From Asterochloris sp. CNOR1 (lineage: Eukaryota; Chlorophyta; Trebouxiophyceae; Trebouxiales; Trebouxiaceae), in the NCBI GenBank assembly GCA_963969365.1, contig OZ017759.1:1736001-1800000 (forward strand): a stretch of 64,000 nucleotides of DNA, in the 5' to 3' direction. Below the pieces are notes generated by a model. That model did not search any database and had not been told where the DNA came from. It saw nothing but the letters and a program-made list of their open reading frames with translations. Shown piece after piece: positions 22,022-33,250 of this stretch. Numbering within the stretch: the first letter of the stretch is position 1; the number at the start of each line of letters is the position of its first letter. A program made the translations under genes and the position numbers.

Positions 22022-25000
22022 TCAAATCAGCGCAGAGCTCTGTGGACTGGACCCCTCAGAACATAAACACCGCTGCACATCGAGCGTCAAGCACATGCCA
22101 CACAACAGGCGGGGAACCCCCTCACCATTCAGGTGCTGCTGCACGCCTGCCTGCAGTGGCGTGCCCAGCCGCATGGCTCCCTGTGCCTGCTGCAGCTGAT
22201 GCTGGTAGACAGATGCCGGAGTCTGCTGCTGCTGCTGCTGGGGCAAGGCCTGCTGGGGTAATACGCCCTGCTGGGTCACAGCTTGCTGGGGGACCTGCGG
22301 GATCCAAGAAACACATGACATCTTCGTGAATCAGGCGAGACAGCCCACTCGCTGGCATTGGCCAGAACTTTTACCCCAAAGCAGCATCGTGTGATGATGA
22401 GAGGCACCTCTCAGGGTTGGGTGCTCGCACAACAGATACTTGCGGTCTGTCTACCAGTGGCGGGTAGCAAACAGCTCAGTCCAGCTCACCTGCTGCCTGG
22501 CCATCTGCATGGCCAGAAACTGCTGGAGCGCAGGCTGCTGGCCAGAGGACACCTGCTGCAGCTGGCCCAGCAGGTTGGGGGGCAGCTGGGGCAGTCCAGG
22601 CTGGGTGGGGCGGGCTCCCTGAGGCATGCCACCTGCAGCAGTGAGCATGACTGTTGTCTGCAAGTTTGCGGCGTCAAGCATTGTGGTGTCGGCCAGAATT
22701 AGTAAGCTGCAGTTCGGGAGGGCCGCCTGTTCTACCAGCCGGGTCGGGCATTCTGAGGCATCCTGCATGCAACGCATGGTATGCAGAAGTCGAGGAGCTT
22801 GGAAGGCGGGCTGTTGGAGGCAGCGAGGTTGCCAGCTGCGAGCTGGCTGAGTGTGATCTGTGCAGCAGCTTGCTTGCTGCCCAGGCAAAGCAGCAGGGCA
22901 ACCCCTGGGGTTGGACGCCATGCAGACAAGCAGGGGCTGGAGCACACAACGCTGCTTCTCAGCTTATGAAAGGGTGGGAGCAGCTGAAGCCCCCACTGAG
23001 CTGAAGTGCACTGGTGACTGACCTGACACGGGAGGCCGGACATACTGCGGACTGTGGTGAAGCTGAGCAGCCATGGCCTGCAGCAGATGCTGCTGCTGCT
23101 GCTGCTGAAGCTGTGGCCGCGCCTGGCCCGGCACCTGCCCTTGCATCTGGCTCTGCATGTGTCCCAATATTTGCCCCTGCATCTGGCCCTGCATCTGGCC
23201 CTGCATCTGGCCTGACATGTGTCCCTGCATGTGGCCAGGCATCTGACCCTGCATGTGGGGTCGTGCCTGCTGCTGCTGCTGGAGTTGGTGCTGATGTGGA
23301 GGCGCCATCATGCGGTGAGCCTGCAGGCAAAGGGGGGGTGCACGAGGCTGTTTGGCTCGGGTGCCCGTGAGGGGGCTGCGATGTTGGCAGGGCTGCCACC
23401 AGCAGTTGGGCACAGACATGGCCACAAATGCTGGTCTGGCCTGCAGGTTGTGCCCTCATGCATGCATACCAGCAGCCACCATAACTCTACACACTCGGGT
23501 GCTGCAGCCAGGCAGGCATTCTGCACAATGTTCACATGCACACAGTGGAGCAGCCGCATGCAGGTCAACGACCTTACCAGAAGGCGTACCCGCATGCTGA
23601 GGTGCTGCGGCTGCCACAGCAGCTGGGCTGGCAGACAAAGCAGACAGAGACGGCAATGCATGCCAGCAGTCACTGTGCAGGGACGCTGCTGCGGCTGAGG
23701 CTCCATGCAACCATCAAGTGCAGACAGCACGCCACCAGTGGCCTGAGGAGATATACCTGCATGCTGGGGTGCTGCTGCGGCTGCATCTGCGGCGGCTGCT
23801 GCTGGGGTCGGATGTGCAGGCCCAGTGCAGCTGCCTCTGCCTGCCACTGCGCAAGTAGCTGGGAGGCCAGGACGGTGTGGGGAACCACCTCTGCAGGCAG
23901 GGCAAAGGAAGGTGTTTCTCAAGCAGCATACAGCAGTCCAGCCCGCACATCACGACCATGCAGTGCACCTGCAAATAGGGCAATGTCTGCTGAGCTAGTG
24001 GGGCAGCATCATTGCGACAGCATGCTGCATTTCACCCAGACACTTGAGTGGTGCACCAGGCCCCCAAAGCATAAACTAAAGCCCAGATTCGTTAACCCTG
24101 GGCACAGCTTGTTCCTCAGTGTAATGCTGTGCAAGGAGGTTCGACACAAGCATCAACACAGTGTACTTGTCCCTGGGCTGCTGGACAAGTTGGGCAAAGA
24201 GCATGCACCTGATGATGCTATACTGTCAAGGTGCTGGCATAGTGCTGTGCAAACAGCAGACTGCACCTGCATGGCGGTCACTAGGCAGAACACATGATGA
24301 CTTGGCCAAGCCACAGGCGAAGAAGTGCAGGCAAGCACCATCTTACCTTGGAGGAATTTGGCCTCGTCCCAGGTCGAGACGGCAGTGGCTGCAGGCAAGA
24401 AGGCATGCCATCAGCCTCGCTGCAAAGGCTGGCAATCACGCTGAGCTGATGTATGACAGCTGTGACAGACTTATTGGAGGAGCAGTCATGCAGCAGCTTG
24501 TCCCGCATGGGCTGTGTGGCACAACCTGACAGGTAGGTAACCAGGGCAGGGCCTAGGGCACCTGCAAGCTGTCAAAAAGCTGCAGGATTTTTGCCAGCAC
24601 TAGCAAACATGCAGAAGCTTTAGGGCCTCTGCAGTATGTATACAGCGCAGCAGCAAGCCTCTGCAGCACCTACTAACCCTGCAATATGCTGCAGACGCCT
24701 GCTGCAGCATATTGCTGAGGTGCAGGAGGGTGTTGAACATGGTCATCACCAGCTGCCTTCACCCGGCCGACAGCAGGTCAGGCTTGATGAACAACTCACC
24801 AACATCTTTGTATTGCAGCATGCTGCGGTGCTGCTGTTGCATCTTGGTGCCTGCTCTGCGTGCCAGCTCTGCCGCAAACATTTCCTGCAGCAGGTATGCT
24901 TGAAACTTTTGTCTGCTGGCAGAGTCTAAGCAACACAGCAGTCTCATGGCCCCTATAACAGAGGAGCACAGAGACCTCTGTGCAACACTTGCATGCCATG

Positions 25001-25414
25001 TGCATGATTTGTGTGCATGAGTGACGGCTGTGCAAGACTCAGGGCCGAGGACACTTGCGCGCACGTGTGGGGCCAGCCTCGCAGCAGGACACTTCACGCA
25101 CGCACCGTGGCCTTGGTGATGGCATAGGTCGCCTCCTGAGAGACTGCCTTCACATCAGCATCAATCTTGATGAGGCGCTTCACTTTCGTGATGGGGAGGT
25201 TCTGCAGAGACAGATGAGCTTAGGGCTGGGTCCTGAATGCTAGGGCTGCAGCTGCAGCTTGGGGATGCTGGCGCACCAACTCAGAGCTGTCCTCATGCGG
25301 GGGAGGGGGCTTCACAACCTGGACAGGTGCCACGCCAGGCTGCAGTTGCTGGAAGGGCACAGCAGCTGATCCGTAAGGGAAAGGGGCTGAGCCCTGCTGC
25401 TGGTGGCCCTGCAT
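22022..25414 (-). CDS. CHRAC/DPB3-like histone-fold protein with Gln/Met-rich tail
   Basis: The ATG at 25414 starts a Gln/Pro-rich leader (MQGHQQQGSAPFPYG). The histone fold spans three exons: about 25110-25205 (NLPITKVKRLIKIDADVKAV), about 24797-24895 (FAAELARRAGTKMQQQHRSM, then LQYKDV) and about 24353-24389 (STWDEAKFLQ). This matches the H2A-like subunit of the CHRAC1/DPB3/POLE4 group (LPxxRVKxIxK, LQYxDL and a late FL motif) better than NF-YC or NC2-alpha. Such proteins pair with an H2B-like partner in chromatin remodelling or DNA polymerase epsilon. The tail is far longer than usual: an exon at about 23760-23890, a Met/Gln repeat exon at about 23035-23310, a Pro/Gln exon near 22490-22640 and a last exon that stops at 22022. 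A role in transcription through the tail is only a guess. Confidence 0.8.
23125..23265 (-). repeat. MQGQ/MQGH short tandem repeat
   Basis: In coding sense this reads as about ten tetrapeptides of the form MQGQ, MQGH, MSGQ and ILGH, in 12-base DNA units related to CATCTGGCCCTG on the plus strand. It lies inside the histone-fold gene and stays in frame, so it is a translated minisatellite. Confidence 0.85.
23585..23620 (-). repeat. Decayed copy of an exon end with its donor
   Basis: TACCCGCATGCTGAGGTGCT at 23587 repeats the real exon end and donor TACCTGCATGCTGGGGTGCT at 23754 (plus-strand text), offset 167 bases. The copy still has a GT donor in minus-strand sense. Confidence 0.7.
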
Positions 25415-25588
25415 GCGGTCGGGCTCTAAATCACAAGTTAATATATGGATCGTCACTTTTGCCTGTCACCAGCAGCTGTAGCTTGCTCTAAAACTTCCTG
25501 GTCATGCTTGAACTAAGCAGCGATATGCTTCATCAGCCCTACTTTGGCATTTGACAGATAGGCTTAGGTGGGACCCTGCACCGCAGTC

Positions 25589-26382
25589 ATGCTGCGTTTC
25601 AGGACTACTGCATCAGCATTTGACGCCAGCTGTCTTCAAAAATCGACGCTGGCCTTGCTAGAGTTTTGCAGAGACAGGCAAGTGCATGCAAAGGGTCAGG
25701 AGATGGGCCATCCTGACTCAGTTTGGTTGCTATCACAATTTAAGTCTAGATCTCAACTGCGGCCATTTGCAGGTGTTCTCAGGCAGCCAGCTTCAGCACA
25801 GAAGCCTCAGGCAGCTCCACAGGGGCTGTCATAGAGCAGGAAACACTTTCCAGGGAGCTGCCTGACATTGCAGGGGTGAGACCATCGCCTGGCAGTCTGC
25901 ACCTTCCTGCTCTGTTGATGGGCACTTCAAAGTGCTGCTGCTGCGTCCATTGCAGCCAGTGGCAGAGGGGCAGGCAGGAGGTCCTCACAACATCAGCCAG
26001 AAGGAGCTTGAACAGCGAAAGGGCGGCGCTGTCACAGCCTGGCTGGTGCACAACATGCACGCACATGCCAAAGGACCGCAGCAGGCTGTTCAGTGCTGTG
26101 CCTGAGCAGCTTGGCTGTTTCTCAAATATCGATGTTTCCCAAATTCAACAGGTGGCGCTGCCATGCAGGAGCAAAGAATAGGACGGGAGAAGGTGGCAGT
26201 GGCCCGCATTCTTCAGCGAAATGGAGTCATTGTCAAGGGTGGTCAGGAACAAGGTTTCAAGCTGATGGATGAGCTTGTGGTGGGCTGAGCTCTGCTGCCT
26301 GTCTAATCACAAACGACTGCGTCACATCTGACTAGCCTTAGTCATCTTGCAGGCATGGAAAGCTGAAGGATCAGAGCCATGA
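25589..26382 (+). CDS. Small unidentified protein, possibly mitochondrial
   Basis: Five exons join in frame: 25589-25677, 25773-25875, 25956-26097, 26152-26279 and 26353-26382, giving 163 residues. The first donor is GC (AG|GCAAGT); the others are GT. The start MLRFRTTASAFDASCLQKS is rich in Arg, Ser and Ala with no early acid, like a mitochondrial targeting peptide. The middle part, HNISQKELEQRKGGAVTAWL, and the end part, GREKVAVARILQRNGVIVKG, are well-formed amphipathic segments, but I cannot assign a family. The donor of exon 3 was chosen because it is the one that keeps the frame. The gene is divergent from the histone-fold gene and convergent with the TRIC-like gene. Confidence 0.55.
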
Positions 26383-26644
26383 CTGGCTGGCTGCTGCAGC
26401 CAACCTGAGAGCTCAGATCTCGTGTCGAATGGCAGCAGGGCATGCGGCAAGCCCTGTCATTTGGACTTCTTTGGCTCTGTTCCCCCCTTGCCAGCAGAGG
26501 GTGGCCGGCGCACAGCAGCGGTCTGCTTGCTGTCTGGCCTGGCTTGCTGTAGCCCAGGCATTGGGATGAATGTTGCCCCTGCACACAACAGCAGTGGCAC
26601 TCCTGTACATCATGTGCCTCAGCCTGCTGCCAGCTCCTGTGGTG

Positions 26645-28431
26645 TCAGCTCACATGCATTGTGTCTGGTGCGCTACGATACACAGTCCAGCGTCCACAGC
26701 ATGGCTCACCATGGATCAGCCGGGCAATAGGATATGTGTAATCCCAGGAGTACCCTGAGATGTCTGCCAGAAGGCCATGCGCCACAAAAAGTGTAGTAAC
26801 CAAGGCCTTGGCCTCATCACGTGTCAACATCTCGAGAACATGGCTTGTCAGATAGTAGATGAGAGCGCCCAGGAACCCACTCCAGACAGAGAACCCAGGC
26901 TGGGTCACCTCTGCGGGGCCTGCATTGGCATGCCGCAGCTAACACCAACCTAGCAGCAACACATGCCAGTGCAGCTCAGCAGGAGCTGGCATGTCTGCCA
27001 CAAACTGAAGGTTTCTCAAACAAATAGGAGAACATATTGCACAAGACTGGGCCCCAGGGATGCTGCAGATCGGCGCCACAGTAGCAGCCGCATGGCACCT
27101 TGCACTGGTGCAGCTCATGCAGAGGTGGTACATCAGTTATAGCCTGCTGCACTGCGACAGCGTCAGGAAGCAATCTCATGAGCATAGAACAGACTGCCCT
27201 GCCTCACTGCCAGTGCTGCTCACCTTTGAGATGGCCAGAGGCCAGTGCAACCCCATCGCTGATGAGCTTGCCCCCGCTGCCTGCAATGGTGCCGATCACC
27301 AGGGCTGCAAGGACACCCCCTGGGTACAGCTCCTGGGTCACGTCTACCCTGCCGGCAATGAGGCCGGCTCTGAGGATGTTTAAGCACACCTGCACCACAT
27401 CAGATGGCTAGCAGCCTTGTGCTGAAGACGGTGCAGCAGACATGTGCGCAGTGCATGCGTTAGCACTGTCAGTCATGCCAATGCAAAGTCTTAGTGTGCT
27501 TGGGGGGGGGAGGGGTGGGGAAGGGGGTGGCAAAGCAAGGCAGGACAACTGTAGGATCAGCGGCACAGGGCCAGCTGATGCCCTCACACATACACCAGCT
27601 TCTCAGAAGTTACTCAAGTAGTTAGGCTACAATTGCAGGCCCGCACAGCCTATCAGACGGCTGCCAAAGTTACAGGGGAGTGCAGCAGCTGGAGCAGGGG
27701 ACAGAAGGCAAGCTGAGTCAGGGCCCACCTTGGCTGCAATGCGGAACGGAGGCAGTGAAAAGATTCGATAGCCCACATCACCTGGGCAGTACGTGATGAG
27801 CCACCAACAGATTGTCCAAATCCTACATAGTAGACCAGAACCGTTGTCTGAACTGAAAGGGCTGGCAGCAGAGCATGCGCAGCAATGTCAGCTTTGAGCC
27901 TTCAAGGGCAGGCTACTTGCATGTCACTGACAGCTCCCGGCAGGGCAAGGTCAGCCATTTGAATCCCCTTTGTTGCAGGCAGATGCGTGCAGTGCTCACA
28001 GCCCAAGGTAGTTGTCTGAGAAGACGGCTATGGCAGCCTTGTCTGGCTTCTGCAGCAGAATGCTGCTTGCTATGCCTCCTCCAAATGCTGCTGTGAGACC
28101 GATCTGCAGCATTAGATTACTGATCCTGGATACATGTGGCCATGTCAAAGCTGGCATGCATTGCCGTGGTTTGGCAGGTGCCACTGCAGGTCTGCATGGG
28201 CACATCCAGGCCATGTGTGTGCATGCTGCATGGGCTCATGTAGACCCTGTGTGCACTTGCGCGATGCTGAACGCTGCCTGAAAGCTGGGCACCCACCCAA
28301 TAGCAGAGCAGGAAGCGATTGCGCCATGGATCCCTGAACCAGCTGGACACCAGTAGGCAGTGCCCTACCAACAGAATTCTCGCATCTGCTGTCTTATACA
28401 CATCTGAGGCAGATCTCAATAAGTCCCTCAT
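26645..28431 (-). CDS. TRIC-like monovalent cation channel
   Basis: TRIC channels are trimeric K+ channels of ER or plasma membrane; in animals they balance charge during calcium release. The ATG at 28431 opens MRDLLRSASDVYKTADARIL. The family order is then visible: LTAAFGGGIASSILLQKPDK (near 28030-28110), matching the GG-containing early helix; YCPGDVGYRIFSLPPFRIAA (near 27730-27800); ELYPGGVLAALVIGTIAGSG with GGKLISD (27215-27350), matching the WxxGxGGG region; MFSYLFEKPSV (near 27010-27035); and FLGALIYYLTSHVLEMLTRD (near 26810-26890), followed by a last helix and a stop at 26645. Exon boundaries are approximate. TRIC proteins outside animals are known but little studied. The call rests on motif order, so confidence is moderate. 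It shares a 123-base promoter region with PIG-F. Confidence 0.7.
27501..27530 (+). other. G-run, potential G-quadruplex
   Basis: Nine G, then G4, G4 and G5 runs, each separated by one or two A/T bases. It lies in an intron of the minus-strand TRIC-like gene, so the G strand is the transcription template. Confidence 0.75.
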
Positions 28432-28554
28432 TTCTGGATCAGCTCATCAGCTGCCAGCCAACTGAGTTCCAAGTCCAGCCTCGGCAACAAGAAAGAGAAG
28501 TTCGGGCGCGGAGTCCGTGATCTTAGATACCCAGCTACATTGCCAGCTGCAGCC
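28432..28554. promoter_or_regulatory. Bidirectional promoter region, TRIC-like / PIG-F
   Basis: Only 123 bases separate the ATG of the minus-strand channel gene (28431) from the ATG of the plus-strand PIG-F gene (28555). Both 5' untranslated regions and both promoters must overlap here. I see no clear TATA box. Confidence 0.5.
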
Positions 28555-29586
28555 ATGAAAAGAAGCTCTCTGCAGGCACTGAAGATGGGTGTGGCATGTC
28601 TGGGCATTCATGGGCTACTTCATCCCACCCAGGCCTTGACCACTACAGAGTGCTGTGCTGTGAGTGGAAAAAGTTCAATGCCAAGATCAAAGCCTGATCT
28701 TGCACTGCGCTCATAGCAGCAGCCAATGTGATGGTGTGAGCTGGTGCAATTCAGGCCCTGCTGTACATCCTTGATGCTGGCCTTGTCTGGAGACAGGTGG
28801 GCCAGCACAATTCACGCAAGCTGCCACACAACACTTCTGACCTTCTGAAGTTGCACGCTGCAGCAAGGACTCCTCAGTGCGCGCAGGGCTCTCCTGGCAA
28901 GTGCAGGCTGGGTAGCAGTGCTGCTCTTCCTGGCTGCCTGCCTTGGGGCATCAGTCCAGGGGCAACCCTGGCAGTCTGCAGCATGGAGCTTGCTGGTCAC
29001 ATCATGCTGTATGTCGGTGAGCACCTGGGCCGCCACTGGGTGGTGAGGTGCCTCTGCAGCACACTTGCTGACAATGCTGCAGTGCTGTGGCACACCTGCA
29101 CTGGATCACTCTACTGGTGCCTGTTGCTGCAGGAGCTTGCCTGGGAGGACTCGTTCCCAGCTCCCTGTGCTGTGCTATTCAAAGGCCCAGACAAGGGTGT
29201 CCAGGGGCCAGCCAGCTCTCTCAAACAGAAAGGCTCTCAGCAGCAATCTGTGGTGCCCAGCTGTGAAGCTGACATTACGAGGAGATCAGCTGCTGTACAG
29301 TGCATGGCAAGCCTGTTGGTGAGGCGTGGGGACTGGCAAGCTAATCCTGCTCCAAGGCCAAGGAGCATGTCCCTGATAGGCCCAGCTTTGGTGCAGGGAA
29401 CCTGGCTGGGGGCTTTTGTGATGCCACTGGACTGGGGCATGCCCTGGCAGGTGAGTTCTTGGCTGTTGCAGTTGCTTGACCTGCGTGGACAATGCCATGG
29501 CTGCTGTGCAGGAGTGGCCCATAAGCTGCTGCTGTGGAGCCCTGGGGGGCTTGCTCCTGTCCTCAATTTACAATGTGGTAAGCTGA
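28555..29586 (+). CDS. PIGF: GPI ethanolamine phosphate transferase accessory subunit PIG-F
   Basis: PIG-F is the small multispan ER protein that stabilises PIG-O and PIG-G when ethanolamine phosphate is added to the GPI anchor. The C-terminus is diagnostic: WLGAFVMPLDWGMPWQ ends an exon at a GT donor near 29449, and the last exon (29511-29586) reads EWPISCCCGALGGLLLSSIY, then a stop. This is the family's LDWxRPWQ-WPIxCxxGA signature. An earlier exon from about 28865 gives a transmembrane stretch, LLASAGWVAVLLFLAACLGA. The ATG at 28555 (MKRSSLQALKMGVACLGIHG) is the best start. The middle exons, about 29050-29330, are hard to phase. Confidence 0.8.
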
Positions 29587-30039
29587 GGATGATATGAGCA
29601 GTGGGGCATCACCACGACTAATGCCACCAAGACAAGGGCGGCTGAGTGACCGGCCAGTCACCAATCACCATCAAACTCATGTTGTGGCAACATAATTGAA
29701 GGTCATGGATGCGTGTTGATGGCCCTTCATCGGGGCTGGACCACTTGCTCATGCGACCAGTGGCAGGCGGTCATTGTTCAGCCCAGAGCATTTGGGATGT
29801 GCGCATCGTCATGGCTCCTTTGCCAGAGCGTTCAACCACCAAGTATTGTTAGAGGCTGCTGTCAGCCACCTGGTTCGGCTCGCAACCTACACACAGATAG
29901 GGTGAGGAGGGTGGGTCAGCTTGATCCAGTTGACTGCAGCACAGCTCAGCGGCTGAGCCCAAGGTGCGAGCCTGGCCATGGGCGGCCATTTCCATATTTG
30001 TTTGCACATGCTGAGTGAAGGGCCCATGCTGCAGGCAGC
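29587..30039. other. Intergenic region, no supported gene
   Basis: About 450 bases between the PIG-F stop and the next ATG. Open frames here lack convincing splice sites. It probably holds the PIG-F 3' end and the next promoter. An upstream exon of the next gene cannot be excluded. Confidence 0.4.
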
Positions 30040-30783
30040 ATGGAGGACAACCCAACTCCCTTCAAGGGTGAGCCCAACGTGCCCCATGTCAGCGAGGAGT
30101 TCTTCAAGGTGTACTGGCTAGGGAGCCAGGTGAGAGCTGGATGCGCAGAATGCCTTACTTCGCTGCTGCTGTGTTCTGTGCCACATTGATCAGGCAGCTG
30201 AGGCAGTGGCACCGCGCTGCAGCTGGCTGTGGGCATGATGCTGGCACCAGGCAAAGTTCTTGGATCAGAAGTCCGGCCTAAGAAATTCAAGTGAGGCGCC
30301 TTATGCCTTCCAATGCTGCCGTGGTCCCCAGCTTGTTTGTCCTGCTGGACACTCACAGGTGGTGTGCTTGATTGCTGCAGCGCAGACTATGTCATAGCCG
30401 CCTGTGATGAGGCAGCCATGCAGAGGGAAGTGAGGCGGGGCAAGCTTCCAACACATGCCATTGTAAGTCGGGCCTTTTTGCTGCTGCTCTGCTGACGACT
30501 GTAGCAGGTGATGGCTTGTGCAAAGCTGGGCGCTTCCTCAGTCCTGGCATGTTGCGCTGAATCCCACCATGACTGAGAAGCTGCTCAGTGCTTTAGCAGG
30601 CACTCATTCATGCAGTCGTCAGCGCTGGTGTTGTGGCTGCTCCCTGACTTGCTGACCTGTCCTGCTTTGCAGCTCAAACCCACTGAGACACGCAGCAGTT
30701 GGGTGCGCATGTTCTGGAATCATCTGCACCACAAATCTTGGATGCTGGATCGGGAAGGTGGCGGCTACATGAAGCATGCATAA
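30040..30783 (+). CDS. Small unidentified protein, 116 residues
   Basis: Four exons keep one frame: 30040-30129, 30223-30290, 30381-30462 and 30673-30783. The product starts MEDNPTPFKGEPNVPHVSEE and has a hydrophobic stretch, LAVGMMLAPGKVLG, long enough for a short membrane or buried helix. It continues with a charged helix (DEAAMQREVRRGKLPTHA) and ends in a Trp/His-rich tail (MFWNHLHHKSWMLDREGGG). Size and composition resemble accessory subunits of organelle complexes, but I do not recognise a family. It is convergent with the mitochondrial carrier gene, with 188 bases between the two stops. Confidence 0.6.
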
Positions 30784-30971
30784 CATCTTGCTTGTCTTTT
30801 GCTTGCTTTTGTACCAAGTATGCCTGAAAGATTTGCAAGGGTCATCTCCAAATCAGGAGCAGCAGCGCTGGGCAATGTTATAAAATGACCTGTCTGCTGG
30901 GCCTAGAGTTGTTCTCTGATGTGTGTCATGCATTAGGAACAAGCACAAAATGAAGGGGGGTCACTATGGTA

Positions 30972-33250
30972 CTACTGGAAGACAAATTGCCGCTTCCAGA
31001 CGTGGTCTCTGCGCTTGCGCCAGAGCTTTGGCTGCAGGAGGGCATCATGAGCTTCTCTGTGGTGCTCTGGCTTGAGCTGTGCCTTCCAGAATTCGAACAG
31101 CGCAAAGAAGGTGGCTGACATGATGGCCGTCTGGGCCACGCGTGGACCCTGAACAGATCGAGCAAGAGATCACAGCGAGCAGCTGCTTGACAGGCTCAAA
31201 TGCTACTCTACACCTTACGCTGGACTTGCTGTACATGGCGAGCAACAACCATTGCATTCCATACAAAGCTGGTCACAGGTAGATGTGCAGAAGGTAGCAG
31301 CCTCACCATGCCAGCAAACAGCCCCTGCGGCCCCTGCTCCCTGAGTGTTTCAGACAGCACCTTGCCTAGCTGATGGCCAGAGCCACACTGGATGGTGGTC
31401 TTGGCATAGTCCAGAGGCATGGTGGCTGTGGCAGCTATGGTACCACTGAGCCCTCCTAACACCAGATGCTCCCAGGTCTGAAGCCGCTTCCTGGCCCATT
31501 TAAGCTCCACTACTTTGCGAAGCCTGCAGGGTGCACCCTCAAATTCAAAAATCTGAGCTAGAGGCAGGGTTTGGCAGCAGGAACAGTAGAGCTGTGCTCA
31601 CCTTTCATACAAAACGAACTGCAGTGCTGTTTCGGGGATGTCCCTGCAGGTACGCAGTGGAGGCTGCAGATGGGCGTATTGTGCAGCAGCCTGCTGTCAT
31701 GCACCAACTGTGAGAGCGCTGGGGTGTGCAGGGCAGTAGCAAGGCACAGCAATGTGTCATCAAGCGACACACCTGAGCAGTGTAGGCGCCAGCCCATGGT
31801 ACAGGCCTCGGATGCCCTCTGAGCGCAGAATGTGGTCACCTGCCTGCACGCGGACGACAAGACCAGTGGGCAACAGGAATCCGCTGCAGGCCTGGGCCTG
31901 TCAAAGACTCATCAAGGCAGATGCCGCCTGCATACACTGCGGCACCTTGCCAGGCTCAAGTTGCTTGCATGACCCCTAGGCAGCAGGCTGCAGCAAGCAC
32001 GGCACAGTGACTGTCTTACAATGGCCAGGGAGGGGGGTGGAGACTGCAAACCCAGCAAACTGCATGCAGCTTGTGGTAGTAGGGGCAGCACAGGTAGAGT
32101 GGCATGGTCTCCATGCGTAAAAGCAACTCCTTTATTCTAGGTGTGCACAGCCTGCTAAGTCAAAATGTGCACAGGACAAGGTGCCGCACAGCCCAACAGC
32201 TCTTTTGTGCAGTTGCTGAGATGCAGCACACAACCACCACCCTGCTGCTGAGCGCGGCAGCCCCCACAGCTGGAGGCAAGAAGCTCACTGCGAATATATT
32301 AGGATACTGGTAGGCCTGCACCCTGTGTTTGAGGGTATCTCCTGGGACCCGCACAGCGGCTGACAGAATTGCCCCCGCACAAGCTGGCACAAGGTGGGCC
32401 ACAGCAGAAGGCAGGCCCCTCTGCTCCAGCTTCCCCTTCAGGGACTCATATGTGCAGAAGTAGATGAAGGCAGTGGGAACTGTACAGAGAGGCACTGACC
32501 AGAGGCCCAGATACAGGTCCAGCGGTCCCTGCCAAGCACGCAGGAAGGTGTGGACATACAGAATAACATGCATCAGGTGGGTTCAGCTGTCAGCAGGGGT
32601 GCAGGGTGCAGGAGCGTGCGCCAAGCATGCACAAAGGGAGTGCTCGTTCATTTGCAACATGCAAGCAGCAGGGAGGGAATTGAAACACGAGCGACAGGCT
32701 GCTGTCAAGCAGGGTTCTCATGCAAGCCTCTGGCTGCAGCATGGTGCACCAGGCAGCTGCCGATCATGAAGGGGGATCACACCTTGACCAGCCAGTTGCT
32801 GGCATGAATCACTCTGCGCCTGCCAAAATAGATGTCCACAGCCTTGGCCTCAATCTTGTGCCGCCAGCTCAGCAACCGCCTGGCAGGAGCACTGACCTGC
32901 AACAGCAAGCCAGGGTCATAGTGGGCAGCATGCATTTGCTGATTGAACACAGCTTCAGCTTGCTTCTGTTACCTGAAGACGGGTCTTCGCTGTGTCCAGA
33001 GGATGGATCAGAGCTTGGGCCATTGTTCTGGCACAGGTCCCTGCCATGATGTGGCGCATCTGCAGAGCCCATGGGTGGTTGGCGTGTGTGTATCCTTGGA
33101 GGGAAGCTGATGCCATCAGCTGTGGGGTACAGCGGCGCCATAGACTCACCGTATCTGATTGCAGGATGAAGGATTCAGCATCTGCAAGGAACGTGGAAGC
33201 AATAGGGGCAAGAGACAGGGTGGCCATCAGCATCTGGCTGGCACGGTGGC
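30972..33250 (-). CDS. Mitochondrial carrier, S-adenosylmethionine carrier-like
   Basis: Three mitochondrial carrier repeats are visible. Repeat 1 has HIMAGTCARTMAQALIHPLD, then TAKTRLQ (33010-33055). Repeat 2 has VAHLVPACAGAILSAAVRVP, then DTLKHRVQAYQYP (near 32310-32410), followed by ILRSEGIRGLYHGLAPTLL (near 31790-31840). Repeat 3 has LVLGGLSGTIAATATMPLDY, then AKTTIQ (31385-31470), and EQGPQGLFAGMVRLLP. The RVPxDxxKxRxQ form of repeat 2, with Val-Pro in place of the usual Asp-containing motif, is typical of SAM carriers, which import S-adenosylmethionine into mitochondria or plastids. The last exon ends WKRQFVFQ with a stop at 30972. The start is uncertain: MLMATLSLAPIASTFLADAE near 33225 is likely, but the frame stays open to 33563. 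It is divergent from the CLC gene. Confidence 0.8.

Noticed and set aside
23125-23265. CRISPR-like regular short repeats
   Set aside because: The 12-base units have no spacers and translate in frame as MQGQ, so this is a coding minisatellite.
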